Notes under the pieces: model-generated | What the model was told of the DNA's origin: nothing | The model's input: only the letters and a program-made list of their open reading frames with translations | Databases searched by the model: none | From: Pseudomonas sp. | Lineage (GTDB): Bacteria; Pseudomonadota; Gammaproteobacteria; Pseudomonadales; Pseudomonadaceae | Reading direction: 5' to 3' | DNA: 64,000 nt | Assembly (NCBI RefSeq): GCF_030698175.1 | Contig: NZ_JAUYNT010000028.1 | Coordinates: 62,001-126,000 of the forward strand | Shown: in pieces, positions 30,391 to 38,723 of the stretch | How positions within the stretch are numbered: position 1 is the first letter of the stretch | How the letters are laid out: every line of letters begins with the position of its first letter | Program-made: the position numbers and the translations under genes

Positions 30391-32103
30391 ATGAATAGGA
30401 AGGTATTTCGTCTAACGTTACTCAGTTCCAGCTTACTGGTCTTTGCGCAACTGAGCCAGGCCGAATCAACAGCCCCAGATGTTATTGACAAGCTCATGCT
30501 TGAATTCAGTCCTTCGACTTTGAGCAAAGAACAGCAGAGAAAAGAGTTTGAATGGTTTCGCGACGCCGCCAAGCCGTTCAAGGGCATGCAGATCATGGTC
30601 GTCTCCGAGACCATTGATACGCATATTTACGAGTCCGAAGTCATTGCCAAGCTGTTCAGTGAGTTAACTGGTATTCAACTGGTTCAGGAGCTGACTGGCG
30701 AAGACGATGTGGTCAAGAAAATTGAAACCCAAGTTCGCACCGGGGTACATTTGTATGATGCCTACATTAACGACAGCGACCTGATCGGTTGGCATTATCG
30801 GGCCGGCAAAGTACTTAACTTAACCGACTTTATGGCGGGCGAAGGCAAAGCCGTAACCCTGCCGACGCTCGACCTACAAGACTTCATTGGCATCAGCTTT
30901 ACCACGGCGCCGGACGGCAAGCTGTATCAGTTGCCGGACCAGCAGTTTGCCAACTTGTATTGGTATCGCAAAGACTGGTTTGATCGGCCCGAGCTGCAAA
31001 AAAAGTTTATGGATATCTACGGCTATAAACTCGATGTGCCGGTTAACTGGTCGGCTTACGAGGACATTGCCGAGTTCTTCTCTGTGCATGTCAAAGAACT
31101 CGACGGGCACAAGGTTTATGGCCATATGGACTATGGCCGTAAAGATCCCTCCTTGGGCTGGCGCTTCTCTGATTCCTGGCTATCCATGGCGGGCAGCGGC
31201 GACCCCGGCCTGCCCAATGGCAAGCCGGTGGATGAATGGGGGATACGGGTTGAAGGCTGTTCGCCGGTGGGTGCCTCGGTTGAGCGTGGCGGCGACATGA
31301 ATGGCCCGGCGGCGGTTTACTCGGTGAACAAGTTCATCGACTGGCTGAATAAATATGCCCCACCCGAAGCCAAGCAAATGGACTTTGGCAGCGCCGGGGC
31401 CATCCCCGCCAACGGTAATATCGCTCAGCAGATTTTCTGGTACACGGCGTTTACCGCATCGATGAACAAGCCCAATTTACCGGTGACCAATGCCGATGGC
31501 ACACCCAAGTGGCGCATGGCCCCTTCGCCCCATGGCGCGTATTGGAAAGCCGGGATGAAGCTGGGATATCAGGATGCCGGAGCCTGGACTTTGGTCCAGG
31601 GAACCCCACTGGACAACCAGAAAGCTGCCTGGCTGTATGCGCAGTTTGCGGTGTCCAAGGCGGTTTCGCTGAAGAAGACCTTGGTCGGACTGACGCCGAT
31701 TCGTGAATCCGACATCAGCTCCCAGGCAATGACCGATGCCGCCCCCAAGCTTGGCGGCTTGGTTGAATTTTACCGCAGCCCAAACCGCAAACTGTGGACG
31801 CCCACCGGGACCAATGTGCCCGACTACCCCAGTTTGGCCCCGCTGTGGTGGAGCAATATCGGTGCCGCCATTCGTGGCGAAGTGCCGGTGCAGACCGCCA
31901 TGGACAACATGGCCGAGCAGGCGGACAGCATCATGGCGCAACTCGAGATGAGCGGCATGAGCACCTGCGCGCCGAAACTCAACCCCAAGCAGCCGGCGGA
32001 CGTCTGGTACGGCAAGGGCAGCGCTCCAGTGCCTAAGTTGGCCAATGAAAAACCCAAAGGGGAGACACAAAGCTATGAAAGCAGCCTTAAGCAGTCTCTG
32101 TAG
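30391..32103 (+). CDS. GlpV-like extracellular solute-binding protein, no permease nearby
   Basis: 570 residues with signal peptide MNRKVFRLTLLSSSLLVFAQLSQA. A family 1 (sugar/polyol-type) binding protein most like the glycerol ABC-transporter binding protein GlpV: it shares the large size, the GSGDPGLPNGKPVDEWGIRV-type central region and the C-terminal CAPKLNPKQ...LANEKPKGET block (as I recall the family). In glycerol-transport operons such a gene is accompanied by permeases and ATPases; here none are present. The last 29 bp overlap the next gene. Confidence 0.8.
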   Translation: MNRKVFRLTLLSSSLLVFAQLSQAESTAPDVIDKLMLEFSPSTLSKEQQRKEFEWFRDAAKPFKGMQIMVVSETIDTHIYESEVIAKLFSELTGIQLVQELTGEDDVVKKIETQVRTGVHLYDAYINDSDLIGWHYRAGKVLNLTDFMAGEGKAVTLPTLDLQDFIGISFTTAPDGKLYQLPDQQFANLYWYRKDWFDRPELQKKFMDIYGYKLDVPVNWSAYEDIAEFFSVHVKELDGHKVYGHMDYGRKDPSLGWRFSDSWLSMAGSGDPGLPNGKPVDEWGIRVEGCSPVGASVERGGDMNGPAAVYSVNKFIDWLNKYAPPEAKQMDFGSAGAIPANGNIAQQIFWYTAFTASMNKPNLPVTNADGTPKWRMAPSPHGAYWKAGMKLGYQDAGAWTLVQGTPLDNQKAAWLYAQFAVSKAVSLKKTLVGLTPIRESDISSQAMTDAAPKLGGLVEFYRSPNRKLWTPTGTNVPDYPSLAPLWWSNIGAAIRGEVPVQTAMDNMAEQADSIMAQLEMSGMSTCAPKLNPKQPADVWYGKGSAPVPKLANEKPKGETQSYESSLKQSL

Positions 32104-32797
32104 CATTATGTTGTTGAGCTTGGCCAGCCAGGCGCAAGCCAACATGTACACCCTTGATTTTGCCGATAACCCACCCTTCAGCTCGGTGGAGAACGGTAAG
32201 GAGAAGGGCGTGGCCATTAACATCGTCAGCCAGCTATTCGCGCGGGCAAAACTCAGCTACAAGTTGCAAAATGTGCCTTTGGCCCGGGGGATGGAGGAAG
32301 CCAAGATCAAAGATTACACCTGCGTGTTTCCGGTCCAGCGTGCGCAGAGTATTGAGGCCGAGTACCAGTGGGTCAGTCCGATTTTTGTAACGTCATCGGG
32401 GCTATTTGTGAATCCTGAGTCGACCGTGCAAGTGGCTACCTTGAGTGATGCAAAAAGCATGAAGGTCGGTGCTTTACGCGGCAGTGGCGACTCGGCTTAC
32501 CTGAAGGGCTTCGGCTTCAAGGTTGAGGAGTCCAACACCCAAGACCAGAATGTTAAAAAACTCCTGGGCAAGCAAATTGATGTGTGGGCCACCGATGTGC
32601 TGTCGGCCAAATACTTTGTCGAACAGGTTGAAGCCTATAAGGGTAAAGCCCCAAGAGAAGTGCTCACCTTTCGCAAGTCGCTGGGTTCATTAGCCTGTAA
32701 TGTAAAAATACCGAAGGCCGAAATTGAATCACTGCAACAAGCGCTCGACGGTATGATCGAGGATGGCAGCCTGCATAAGCTTACTGCCGCGCCCTGA
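32075..32797 (+). CDS. Periplasmic solute-binding protein, family 3-like
   Basis: 240 residues from the ATG at 32075, which follows GGGGAGA and begins a signal peptide (MKAALSSLCSIMLLSLASQAQA). The mature part starts NMYTLDFADNPPFSSVENG, a family 3 opening, with LARGMEEAKIKDYTCVFPV further on. The start lies inside the 3' end of the GlpV-like gene, so translation is probably coupled. It is the third binding protein of the kinase module. Confidence 0.78.
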   Translation: MKAALSSLCSIMLLSLASQAQANMYTLDFADNPPFSSVENGKEKGVAINIVSQLFARAKLSYKLQNVPLARGMEEAKIKDYTCVFPVQRAQSIEAEYQWVSPIFVTSSGLFVNPESTVQVATLSDAKSMKVGALRGSGDSAYLKGFGFKVEESNTQDQNVKKLLGKQIDVWATDVLSAKYFVEQVEAYKGKAPREVLTFRKSLGSLACNVKIPKAEIESLQQALDGMIEDGSLHKLTAAP

Positions 32798-33114
32798 CGT
32801 AGCGGTCGGGGGCACAGGGTTAACAGGTCGTTGAAAAAGCCAGTGCGCGACGGCTGGAGTAGCGCGTCAAATAGAAGTGTTCTTATTCCTGGCTGCACGG
32901 GTGCGGGTGACTTTTGCGAGAATCTCAGTGGCCTTGGCCATCCAAATGAACGGCTTTGGATTGACGTTATGCGCTGTGATCGCTGGGCATCAGCGTCTAC
33001 TGGCTGGTCTTGCTCGGGGTGGCGATGGCGTATTTAACGCGGCTGTCCAGAGTGTTGTCTGGCGCTGATTGCTCATTCTTGGCTGGCGCAAATTACGTGG
33101 CTCAGGGAGCGTGC
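32798..33114. other. Intergenic region, possible gene remnant
   Basis: 317 bp with no convincing gene. The stretch just before the VOC gene (33000-33060) reads as a hydrophobic segment (VYWLVLLGVAMAYLTR) in the VOC frame, without a start or ribosome site, and may be the rump of a lost membrane-protein gene. Confidence 0.4.
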
Positions 33115-33492
33115 ATGAACCTTAATCAAGTCACCCTGGCGGTCAGCGATGTGCCCCGCGCCATCGATTTTTACCAGCGCCTGGGCTTGCAGTTGATCGT
33201 GCAAAACCTACCCGGCTATGCGCGCTTTGGTTGCCCCGATGGACAGGCCAGTTTCTCGTTGAGCCAGGTTGCCCAAGTGACCCCCAGCCAAACGCTGGTC
33301 TACTTCGAATGCACCGAACTGGATGCCACAGTGGCGCGCTTGCAGGCCAAGGGGGTGGTCTTCAGCCAGCTGCCTATCGACCAGCCGTGGCTGTGGCGCG
33401 AAGCCTATTTGTACGACCCCGACGGCAATCCGCTGTGCCTTTACCATGCTGGCAGCAACCGGCTGAACCCGCCGTGGCGCTTGGCCGATTAG
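33115..33492 (+). CDS. VOC-superfamily (glyoxalase/bleomycin-resistance-like) protein
   Basis: 125 residues from the ATG at 33115 (CAGGGA ribosome site). Two beta-alpha-beta-beta-beta modules: LNQVTLAVSDVPRAIDFYQRLGLQL and then LVYFECTELDATVARLQAKGV...AYLYDPDGNPLCLYHAG. The usual first-module metal histidine is replaced by Gln5, so metal binding may be altered. Substrate unknown. Confidence 0.85.
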   Translation: MNLNQVTLAVSDVPRAIDFYQRLGLQLIVQNLPGYARFGCPDGQASFSLSQVAQVTPSQTLVYFECTELDATVARLQAKGVVFSQLPIDQPWLWREAYLYDPDGNPLCLYHAGSNRLNPPWRLAD

Positions 33493-33582
33493 CGCGCAAT
33501 AACCGCGCCGTCGCCGTCCGTGACTTGCACTGTGGCGCGCCGCCCCGCTACTGTCGCGACCTCTGTCATTTGCGAGCACAGC

Positions 33583-34854
33583 ATGGGGCCTCATTCTTCT
33601 GTCACTGCACCGAATATCGAGGCCCGCAGCATCATTTTGTTGGCCTCGTTGTATTGCGCCCAGGGCTTGCCGTCGGGCTTGCTGGCCCATTCGTTGCCGA
33701 TTTTGTTGCGCCAGCACGGCGTCGATCTGGCCTATATCGGCCTGCTTAAACTCTTGGCGCTGCCGTGGATGCTCAAGGTGCTGTGGGCGCCCTGGGTTGA
33801 TCGTCTGGCCTCGCGCCGGCTTGGCCATCACCGCGGTTGGATTTTGCCGCTGCAACTGGGCATCACCAGCATCATCGCCGGCATAGCGCTGCTTGAGCCG
33901 GCGCTGTTGTTCGGCAGCCAACTGCCCCTGCTGCTCGGTCTGTTGCTGTTGGTGAACCTGGCGGCGGCGACCCAGGACGTCGCCACCGACGGCCTTACCG
34001 TGCGGCTGTTGCCCGAGCGCTGGCGCGGCCTGGGCAACAGCCTGCAAGTCGGCGGCTACAAGGTCGGCATGCTGATCAGCGGCAGCGGTTTGCTGTTGGC
34101 CATCGACTGGCTCGGCTGGCAGCGCAGTCTGGGCTTGATCGCCCTGTTGCTGGTGCTGATGACACTGCCAATCGGGCTGTTTCGCGAGAATCGGCGCTTG
34201 CCCTTTCACCCGGCGCAAGCCGAGCCGGCCGGCCCGCAACTGCTGCTGCGCCACTACCGTGGTTTGCTGGCGCAACCTGGCATGCTGCTCTGGTTGGCGG
34301 TGCTGCTGAGCTTCAAACTCGGCGATGCGCTGGGTTCGCCGATGATCAAGCCGATGCTGGTCGATCAAGGCTGGAGCAACGCCGCACTCGGCCAGCTGAC
34401 CCTGCTCAGCAGCCTGGCCGGGATCGGCGGCGCGCTGCTCGGCGGCCTGCTCTATGCACGACTCGGCGCATTGCGCTCGTTGCTGCTGTTTGGCGCGCTA
34501 CAAGCCTTGGGCATCGCGGCGATGGCGCTGTTGGTCAGCCGGGGCGCCGAGGTTGGTCTGGTGTACCCGATTGCTTTGTTTGAACAGGTCGCCGACGGCA
34601 TGTCCACCGTGGCGCTGTTTGCCGTGATGATGGGCCAGTGCCGACCCGAACATGAAGGCGCCGACTTCACCCTGCAAGCCTGCGTGCAACTGCTGCTGGC
34701 CGGCATAGTCGGCGCCGCCAGCGGGGTGCTGGCCAAGTGGCTGGGTTATCAAGCGGTGTTTATCGGCGCCGGGGTGCTGGGGCTGCTGGCGTTGGCCGTG
34801 GTGCGTTATTACTTCGCCAACCTTAGGCGATTGCCAGCGGCGACCGCGGCTTAG
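33583..34854 (+). CDS. AmpG-like MFS transporter
   Basis: 423 residues from the ATG at 33583, with about 12 hydrophobic segments. The N-terminal LASLYCAQGLPSGLLAHSLP and the KVLWAPWVDR loop resemble AmpG/SLC33-type major facilitators, some of which import muropeptides; others carry different cargo, so the substrate is unassigned. There is no strong ribosome site for any start; the next ATG downstream lies inside TM1. Repeat A3 begins 3 bp after the stop. Confidence 0.82.
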   Translation: MGPHSSVTAPNIEARSIILLASLYCAQGLPSGLLAHSLPILLRQHGVDLAYIGLLKLLALPWMLKVLWAPWVDRLASRRLGHHRGWILPLQLGITSIIAGIALLEPALLFGSQLPLLLGLLLLVNLAAATQDVATDGLTVRLLPERWRGLGNSLQVGGYKVGMLISGSGLLLAIDWLGWQRSLGLIALLLVLMTLPIGLFRENRRLPFHPAQAEPAGPQLLLRHYRGLLAQPGMLLWLAVLLSFKLGDALGSPMIKPMLVDQGWSNAALGQLTLLSSLAGIGGALLGGLLYARLGALRSLLLFGALQALGIAAMALLVSRGAEVGLVYPIALFEQVADGMSTVALFAVMMGQCRPEHEGADFTLQACVQLLLAGIVGAASGVLAKWLGYQAVFIGAGVLGLLALAVVRYYFANLRRLPAATAA

Positions 34855-34857
34855 TTC

Positions 34858-34948
34858 GTAGGATGGGTTGAGCGTAGCGATACCCATCGGCGACATCATG
34901 TTCATCGTCAGCGATGGGTTACGCCGCTGCGCGGCTAACCCATCCTAC
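34858..34948. repeat. Family A palindromic repeat, copy 3
   Basis: 91-bp element with perfect 12-bp inverted ends GTAGGATGGGTT (34858-34869) and AACCCATCCTAC (34937-34948). It starts 3 bp beyond the MFS gene stop. Confidence 0.85.
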
Positions 34949-35280
34949 GGCTCGGGTGTTTACCGGCAGCGGCGGCGGCATGGCCACCGCAGTGCATAAC
35001 TGCGGCACTCATCCCCAATCCGCGTGGACAGAGCTGTGGATAAGCTGTCCACTGCCGGCTCCAGCCCAGTGCCGCTACGGGCTTCTGGCTATTGATCAAA
35101 TTTCATTCAATTTCAAGCAGTTAGCCGCATAGTTAGCCACAGTAGCTGTGCAGTCTCCTGTGGATAAACTGTGTGGCCATGGCTGCAGCCAAGCGCTGAC
35201 GCAGCCTGCAGCGAGCTGGTTGTTTTTCATACAGCGGTCTCAGCCGCAAACAGGCTGAGGGTCGCCAGCAGTGACTGCGT
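34949..35280. other. Non-coding region with two perfect DnaA-box sequences
   Basis: 332 bp without an ORF of note. TGTGGATAA (complement of the DnaA box TTATCCACA) occurs at 35035-35043 and 35159-35167, same orientation, 124 bp apart, flanking an AT-richer tract (35090-35130). It does not have the dense box cluster of an origin and no dnaA or rpmH is nearby. Confidence 0.5.
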
Positions 35281-36930
35281 TTAAACCGTCTCTGCCGTAC
35301 CGGTTGCGGCTAGCGGCGTATCGGCGGTCCAGTTCTTCAGCAGTTTCCCGACCCGGTAACCACGCCAGCCAAGCATCCGGCTGGCGGTCAATACGCCGGC
35401 CATCAGCGCGCCGCCGACCCCGGCGGTAACGGTGTCGGCGCCGGTCAGGTAGAGGCCCTTGATCGGTGTCTGGCTGTGAATCCAGTGCTGGTCGAAGCGT
35501 TTTACCGTGTGGTCGATGCCGTAGATTTCGCCCTGCATGTTCCACTGGAACCATTCGGTGGACAGCGGCGTCGCCAGCTCGCAGAAGTCCAACTGGCCGC
35601 GCAGTTGTGGCTGGTGGCGATAGAGGGTTTCCAGCAGGTGTTCGGTGAGCTGCGCTTTGAATGCCTCGTAGTCGTCGCCCCGTTTGCCCCAGGTGCTGCC
35701 CTGCCACTGGGCGAACAGCTGTGGTTGGGTCGCGGCGACGATTTCCACCGTGGCCTTGTTGGGAAAGCGCGCTTCCCAGGACGGGTCTTTGGCCGAGGGG
35801 AAGGACATGTAGATCAGCGGCATCGGAGCTTTGCTGTCGTGCTTGAAGGCACTGACATTCTGGTCGTGGTCGGCGCTTGGGTAGACCCAATAGTTGGTTT
35901 TCGGCAAACCCAGTTCGGCGGCGCTGCCCTTGAAACCGGCATACAGGCACAGGGTCGCGGCTGAGGGTTCGACCTGTTGCAGCGGCGCCAGCAAGTTATG
36001 GCGGGCGGCCACTTCGGCCGGAATTAGGCGGGTGTAAGTGGGGATCAGCCCGGCGCAGCTGACGATCTGCGGCGCGCGCAGTTCGACACCGTCTTTGTGC
36101 AGGCGCACGCCCACCGCCCGGCCGTTTTCGATGAGGATTTGCTCCACACCGGCATAGGTAAACACCTGGCCGCCGGCCGCTTCGATCACCGGAATGATGG
36201 TTTCGGCAATCCGCACCGCGCCGCCCACCGGGTAGTTGCCGCCGGTGATGTAGTGCTTGGCCACCATCGCGTGCATGACGAAGGCGGCTTGTGCCGGTGG
36301 CAGGCCGTAGTCGCCCCACTGGGCGGTGAGCAGGCCGATCAGTTCGCGGTTCTGGGTCAGGCCTTCGAGCACTTCCAGGGTGGTCTTGAAGAAGTAGTCC
36401 GGCAGCAGGCGGCGGCGCAACTTGCTGTAGAGCACGCCTAGCGTACGCGGCAGAGCTTGCCCGGCGAAGAAGCGCGGGACCTTGGCGCTGACTTCGCTGA
36501 GCAAGTCGACATAACGGTCGATGGCCGCCGCCTCCTGGGGGAAGTGGCGCTTCACTTCGGTTTTGAACTCTTCGCGCCCGGCCACGTAATCGTAAGTGGC
36601 CTCGCCGAGGATGATGCGGTCGTAGTGGGCATCCATCGGCGCCCAGTGCAGGTTGCCGTCGCTGATCACATCGAACACCCGACGGATCGCCGACCAGGGT
36701 TTGTGCACCTCGCCGATGTAGTGCACGCCCACATCCCACTCGTAACCTTCGCGCTCATAGCTGTGGGTGAAGCCGCCGGCGGTGTAGTGCTGCTCCAGCA
36801 CACAGACCCGTTTACCCAGCTTGGCCAGCAGGGCGGCGGTGGTCAGGCCACCGATACCCGAGCCGATGATGATGACGTCGTAATCGGTGCGGGCCAAGCG
36901 AGGGCGAAAGCGGGTGCCGGTGCGTTGCAT
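35281..36930 (-). CDS. CrtI/retinol-saturase-like FAD-dependent oxidoreductase
   Basis: 549 residues. An N-terminal FAD/NAD-binding motif (DVIIIGSGIGGLTTAALL) is followed by EQHYTAGGFTHSYEREGYEWDVGVHYIG, typical of phytoene desaturase/carotene isomerase/retinol 13,14-reductase proteins; the C-terminal GLYLTGADTVTAGVGGALMAG closes the FAD site. It probably saturates or desaturates a polyene or other lipid, but the substrate is not readable. The ATG at 36930 follows GGAG at good spacing. It is divergent from padR, with two operators between. Confidence 0.86.
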   Translation of the reverse strand: MQRTGTRFRPRLARTDYDVIIIGSGIGGLTTAALLAKLGKRVCVLEQHYTAGGFTHSYEREGYEWDVGVHYIGEVHKPWSAIRRVFDVISDGNLHWAPMDAHYDRIILGEATYDYVAGREEFKTEVKRHFPQEAAAIDRYVDLLSEVSAKVPRFFAGQALPRTLGVLYSKLRRRLLPDYFFKTTLEVLEGLTQNRELIGLLTAQWGDYGLPPAQAAFVMHAMVAKHYITGGNYPVGGAVRIAETIIPVIEAAGGQVFTYAGVEQILIENGRAVGVRLHKDGVELRAPQIVSCAGLIPTYTRLIPAEVAARHNLLAPLQQVEPSAATLCLYAGFKGSAAELGLPKTNYWVYPSADHDQNVSAFKHDSKAPMPLIYMSFPSAKDPSWEARFPNKATVEIVAATQPQLFAQWQGSTWGKRGDDYEAFKAQLTEHLLETLYRHQPQLRGQLDFCELATPLSTEWFQWNMQGEIYGIDHTVKRFDQHWIHSQTPIKGLYLTGADTVTAGVGGALMAGVLTASRMLGWRGYRVGKLLKNWTADTPLAATGTAETV

Positions 36931-36954
36931 GGGAGTGCTCCAGTTATTGTTGTT

Positions 36955-37008
36955 ATGCAATTGTTTGCATACTAGATCGGCTTTCTCACCTAATGCAACT
37001 TATTGCAT
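36955..37008. promoter_or_regulatory. Twin PadR operators in the divergent promoter region
   Basis: Two perfect inverted repeats with the same arms: ATGCAA-TTGT-TTGCAT (36955-36970) and ATGCAA-CTTA-TTGCAT (36993-37008), centres 38 bp apart. They lie between padR and the desaturase gene and overlap the promoter elements of both. Binding by PadR is inferred from symmetry and location. Confidence 0.75.
36969..36998 (-). promoter_or_regulatory. Candidate promoter of the CrtI-like gene
   Basis: On the minus strand TTGCAT (36998-36993) and TAGTAT (36974-36969) are separated by 18 bp. The -35 lies inside the right operator and the -10 touches the left one, so a repressor on either site should block the promoter. 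A TATACT at 37015-37020 on the + strand is a candidate padR -10. Confidence 0.5.
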
Positions 37009-37057
37009 AGCCCGTATACTGCGCGGCTCTTCTTTGTCTGCCTCGTGAAACCTGCCC

Positions 37058-37591
37058 ATGTCCCTCAAACACGCCATTCTTATCCTGCTGGAAAGCCAGC
37101 CCGGCAGCGGTTATGACCTGCTAAAGCGCTTCAAGGATGGCCTCGGTTATTTCTGGAATGCCAAGCACCAGCAGGTTTATCTGGAGCTGAAAAAACTCAA
37201 TGAGGCCGGTTGGCTGGAGTTTGAAGCCGAGGCGCAAGACACTCGCCCCGACAAGAAAAACTACCGCCTGACCCCGGCCGGGCATGCCGAGCTGTTGCGC
37301 TGGCTGGCGGCGCCGGTGCAGCCGAACAAGATCAACGATGCCTTGCTGGTCAAGCTGTTCGGAGGTGCCCACACCACGCCCGCCAACCTGCGCGAAGAGA
37401 TGAGCGCCCACGTCGCCGTGCACCGCAAAACCCTGGACAGTCTGCTGAATATCGAACGGGATTACCTGGCCTTGCCAGCCGCCGAACGGCAATCCTGGCG
37501 CCTGCCTTATCTGACCCTGCGCCGGGGGATTTTGGGCGAGCAAGCCTGGCTGGCCTGGGCGGATGAAGTGGCAGTGGAGTTGAGTCGGTAG
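37058..37591 (+). CDS. PadR-family transcriptional regulator
   Basis: 177 residues: an N-terminal winged helix (ILILLESQPGSGYDLLKRF..., QQVYLELKKLNEAGWLEFE..., KKNYRLTPAGHAELLRWL) and a C-terminal helical dimerisation domain (about 100-177), the PadR subfamily with a long C-terminus. It probably represses itself and the divergent oxidoreductase through the ATGCAA-N4-TTGCAT sites. Its TAG stop is part of the GTAGGAT end of repeat A4, so the element supplies the stop codon. Confidence 0.9.
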   Translation: MSLKHAILILLESQPGSGYDLLKRFKDGLGYFWNAKHQQVYLELKKLNEAGWLEFEAEAQDTRPDKKNYRLTPAGHAELLRWLAAPVQPNKINDALLVKLFGGAHTTPANLREEMSAHVAVHRKTLDSLLNIERDYLALPAAERQSWRLPYLTLRRGILGEQAWLAWADEVAVELSR

Positions 37592-37679
37592 GATGGGTTA
37601 GACGCGCAGCGGCATAACCCATCGCGGGTAACCGGCATGATCGCTGCCGATGGGTATCGCTACGCTCAACCCATCCTAC
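37588..37679. repeat. Family A palindromic repeat, copy 4
   Basis: 92-bp element with perfect 12-bp inverted ends GTAGGATGGGTT (37588-37599) and AACCCATCCTAC (37668-37679). The left end contains the padR stop codon. Confidence 0.85.
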
Positions 37680-37773
37680 GAGCTCCCATGGCCGAGCCCA
37701 TCACGACAAGCACCAACCTGCCCCGTATGATCGGCGCCGAATCAACATCAACGAGACACCGAGGGCCTTAAGG

Positions 37774-38484
37774 ATGAAGCGATTTATGCCGCAATGGATT
37801 TACCTGACGCTGTGCCTGCTGCTGGGCAGCCTGGCTGGTTGCTCCTCAGCGGGCGGTGACAGGTCGGGCGCTGGTGCCGAATCTGCCGAGGCCAGCGCCA
37901 GTGCGCCGCTGCAAGGCAAAAGCTCGGGACGGCTGCTGGTCTGGACCGCCAGCTTTACCCTGGAAGTGGCGGACATGGACAAGGCCAAGCTGCAACTCAG
38001 TCAGCGCATGCTGGCGCTCGGCGGCTATGTCGAAGAGAAGAGCGATAACGGCGACTACAGCCAGTACTTCGTGTTTCGCGTACCCAAAGATGCGTTCGAA
38101 ACGGCCCTGGGTGGCATCGAACAGAGCGGCAAGGTGCTGTCGCGCCACGTCAAGGCCGAGGATGTCACCGAGCAGTACGTCGATGTGGAAACCCGCCTGA
38201 ACAACAACCGCGCCCTGCGCGACCGCCTGAAAGACTTGCTGGGCAAGGCCAAGAGCGTGCAGGACATTCTGCAGATCGAGACTGAGCTGAACCGCATCCA
38301 GTCGGAGATCGACTCCATGGAAGCGCGCATGCGCGTGCTCAAGGATCAGATCCAGATGGCCACGCTCAAGGTCGAACTGCGCCAGCAGGCCGAGGAAAAA
38401 CCGCCAACCATCTATGGCCCGCTGGGTTATGTCTACAAGGGCGCCGAGTGGTTTATCACCAAGCTGTTTATCATTCGCGAGTGA
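37774..38484 (+). CDS. DUF4349-family lipoprotein
   Basis: 236 residues. Lipobox LAGC (Cys23) after a hydrophobic signal indicates lipid anchoring; a low-complexity Ala/Ser linker follows, then the DUF4349 core (YVEEKSDNGDYSQYFVFRVPKDAFETALGGI...) and a long coiled-coil segment (about 125-205). Many relatives have a C-terminal TM; here only a short hydrophobic end is left (EWFITKLFII). Function unknown. Confidence 0.82.
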   Translation: MKRFMPQWIYLTLCLLLGSLAGCSSAGGDRSGAGAESAEASASAPLQGKSSGRLLVWTASFTLEVADMDKAKLQLSQRMLALGGYVEEKSDNGDYSQYFVFRVPKDAFETALGGIEQSGKVLSRHVKAEDVTEQYVDVETRLNNNRALRDRLKDLLGKAKSVQDILQIETELNRIQSEIDSMEARMRVLKDQIQMATLKVELRQQAEEKPPTIYGPLGYVYKGAEWFITKLFIIRE

Positions 38485-38723
38485 TGGGCTGCGGCGCCCT
38501 TAGCCTGTTTGCCTTAACTGCCCTGCCGCGCTGAAGTGCTCGCGCTTGGCAGAGTGCCAACCCTTAGGCACTTTGGCGTTTGCATCTGTGACGGGTTCGC
38601 CGCTTGTGGCTTTTACGCCTGTGGCAACGGGTGTTGCTGGCGAATAATCCGCCCCCAACCCTGTCGCTCGGTGCCCGCCGTACCGTTTGACCTTTCTACA
38701 AACACCTTCGGGTATGAGGTTTT

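Noticed and set aside
33010-33114. N-terminal hydrophobic extension of the VOC protein
   Set aside because: No ribosome site, and VOC proteins begin at the conserved LNQVTLAVSD; treated as a possible remnant instead.
34949-35280. Possible chromosome origin
   Set aside because: Only two perfect DnaA boxes, no AT-rich 13-mers I can identify, and dnaA/rpmH are not adjacent; kept only as a DnaA-box finding.
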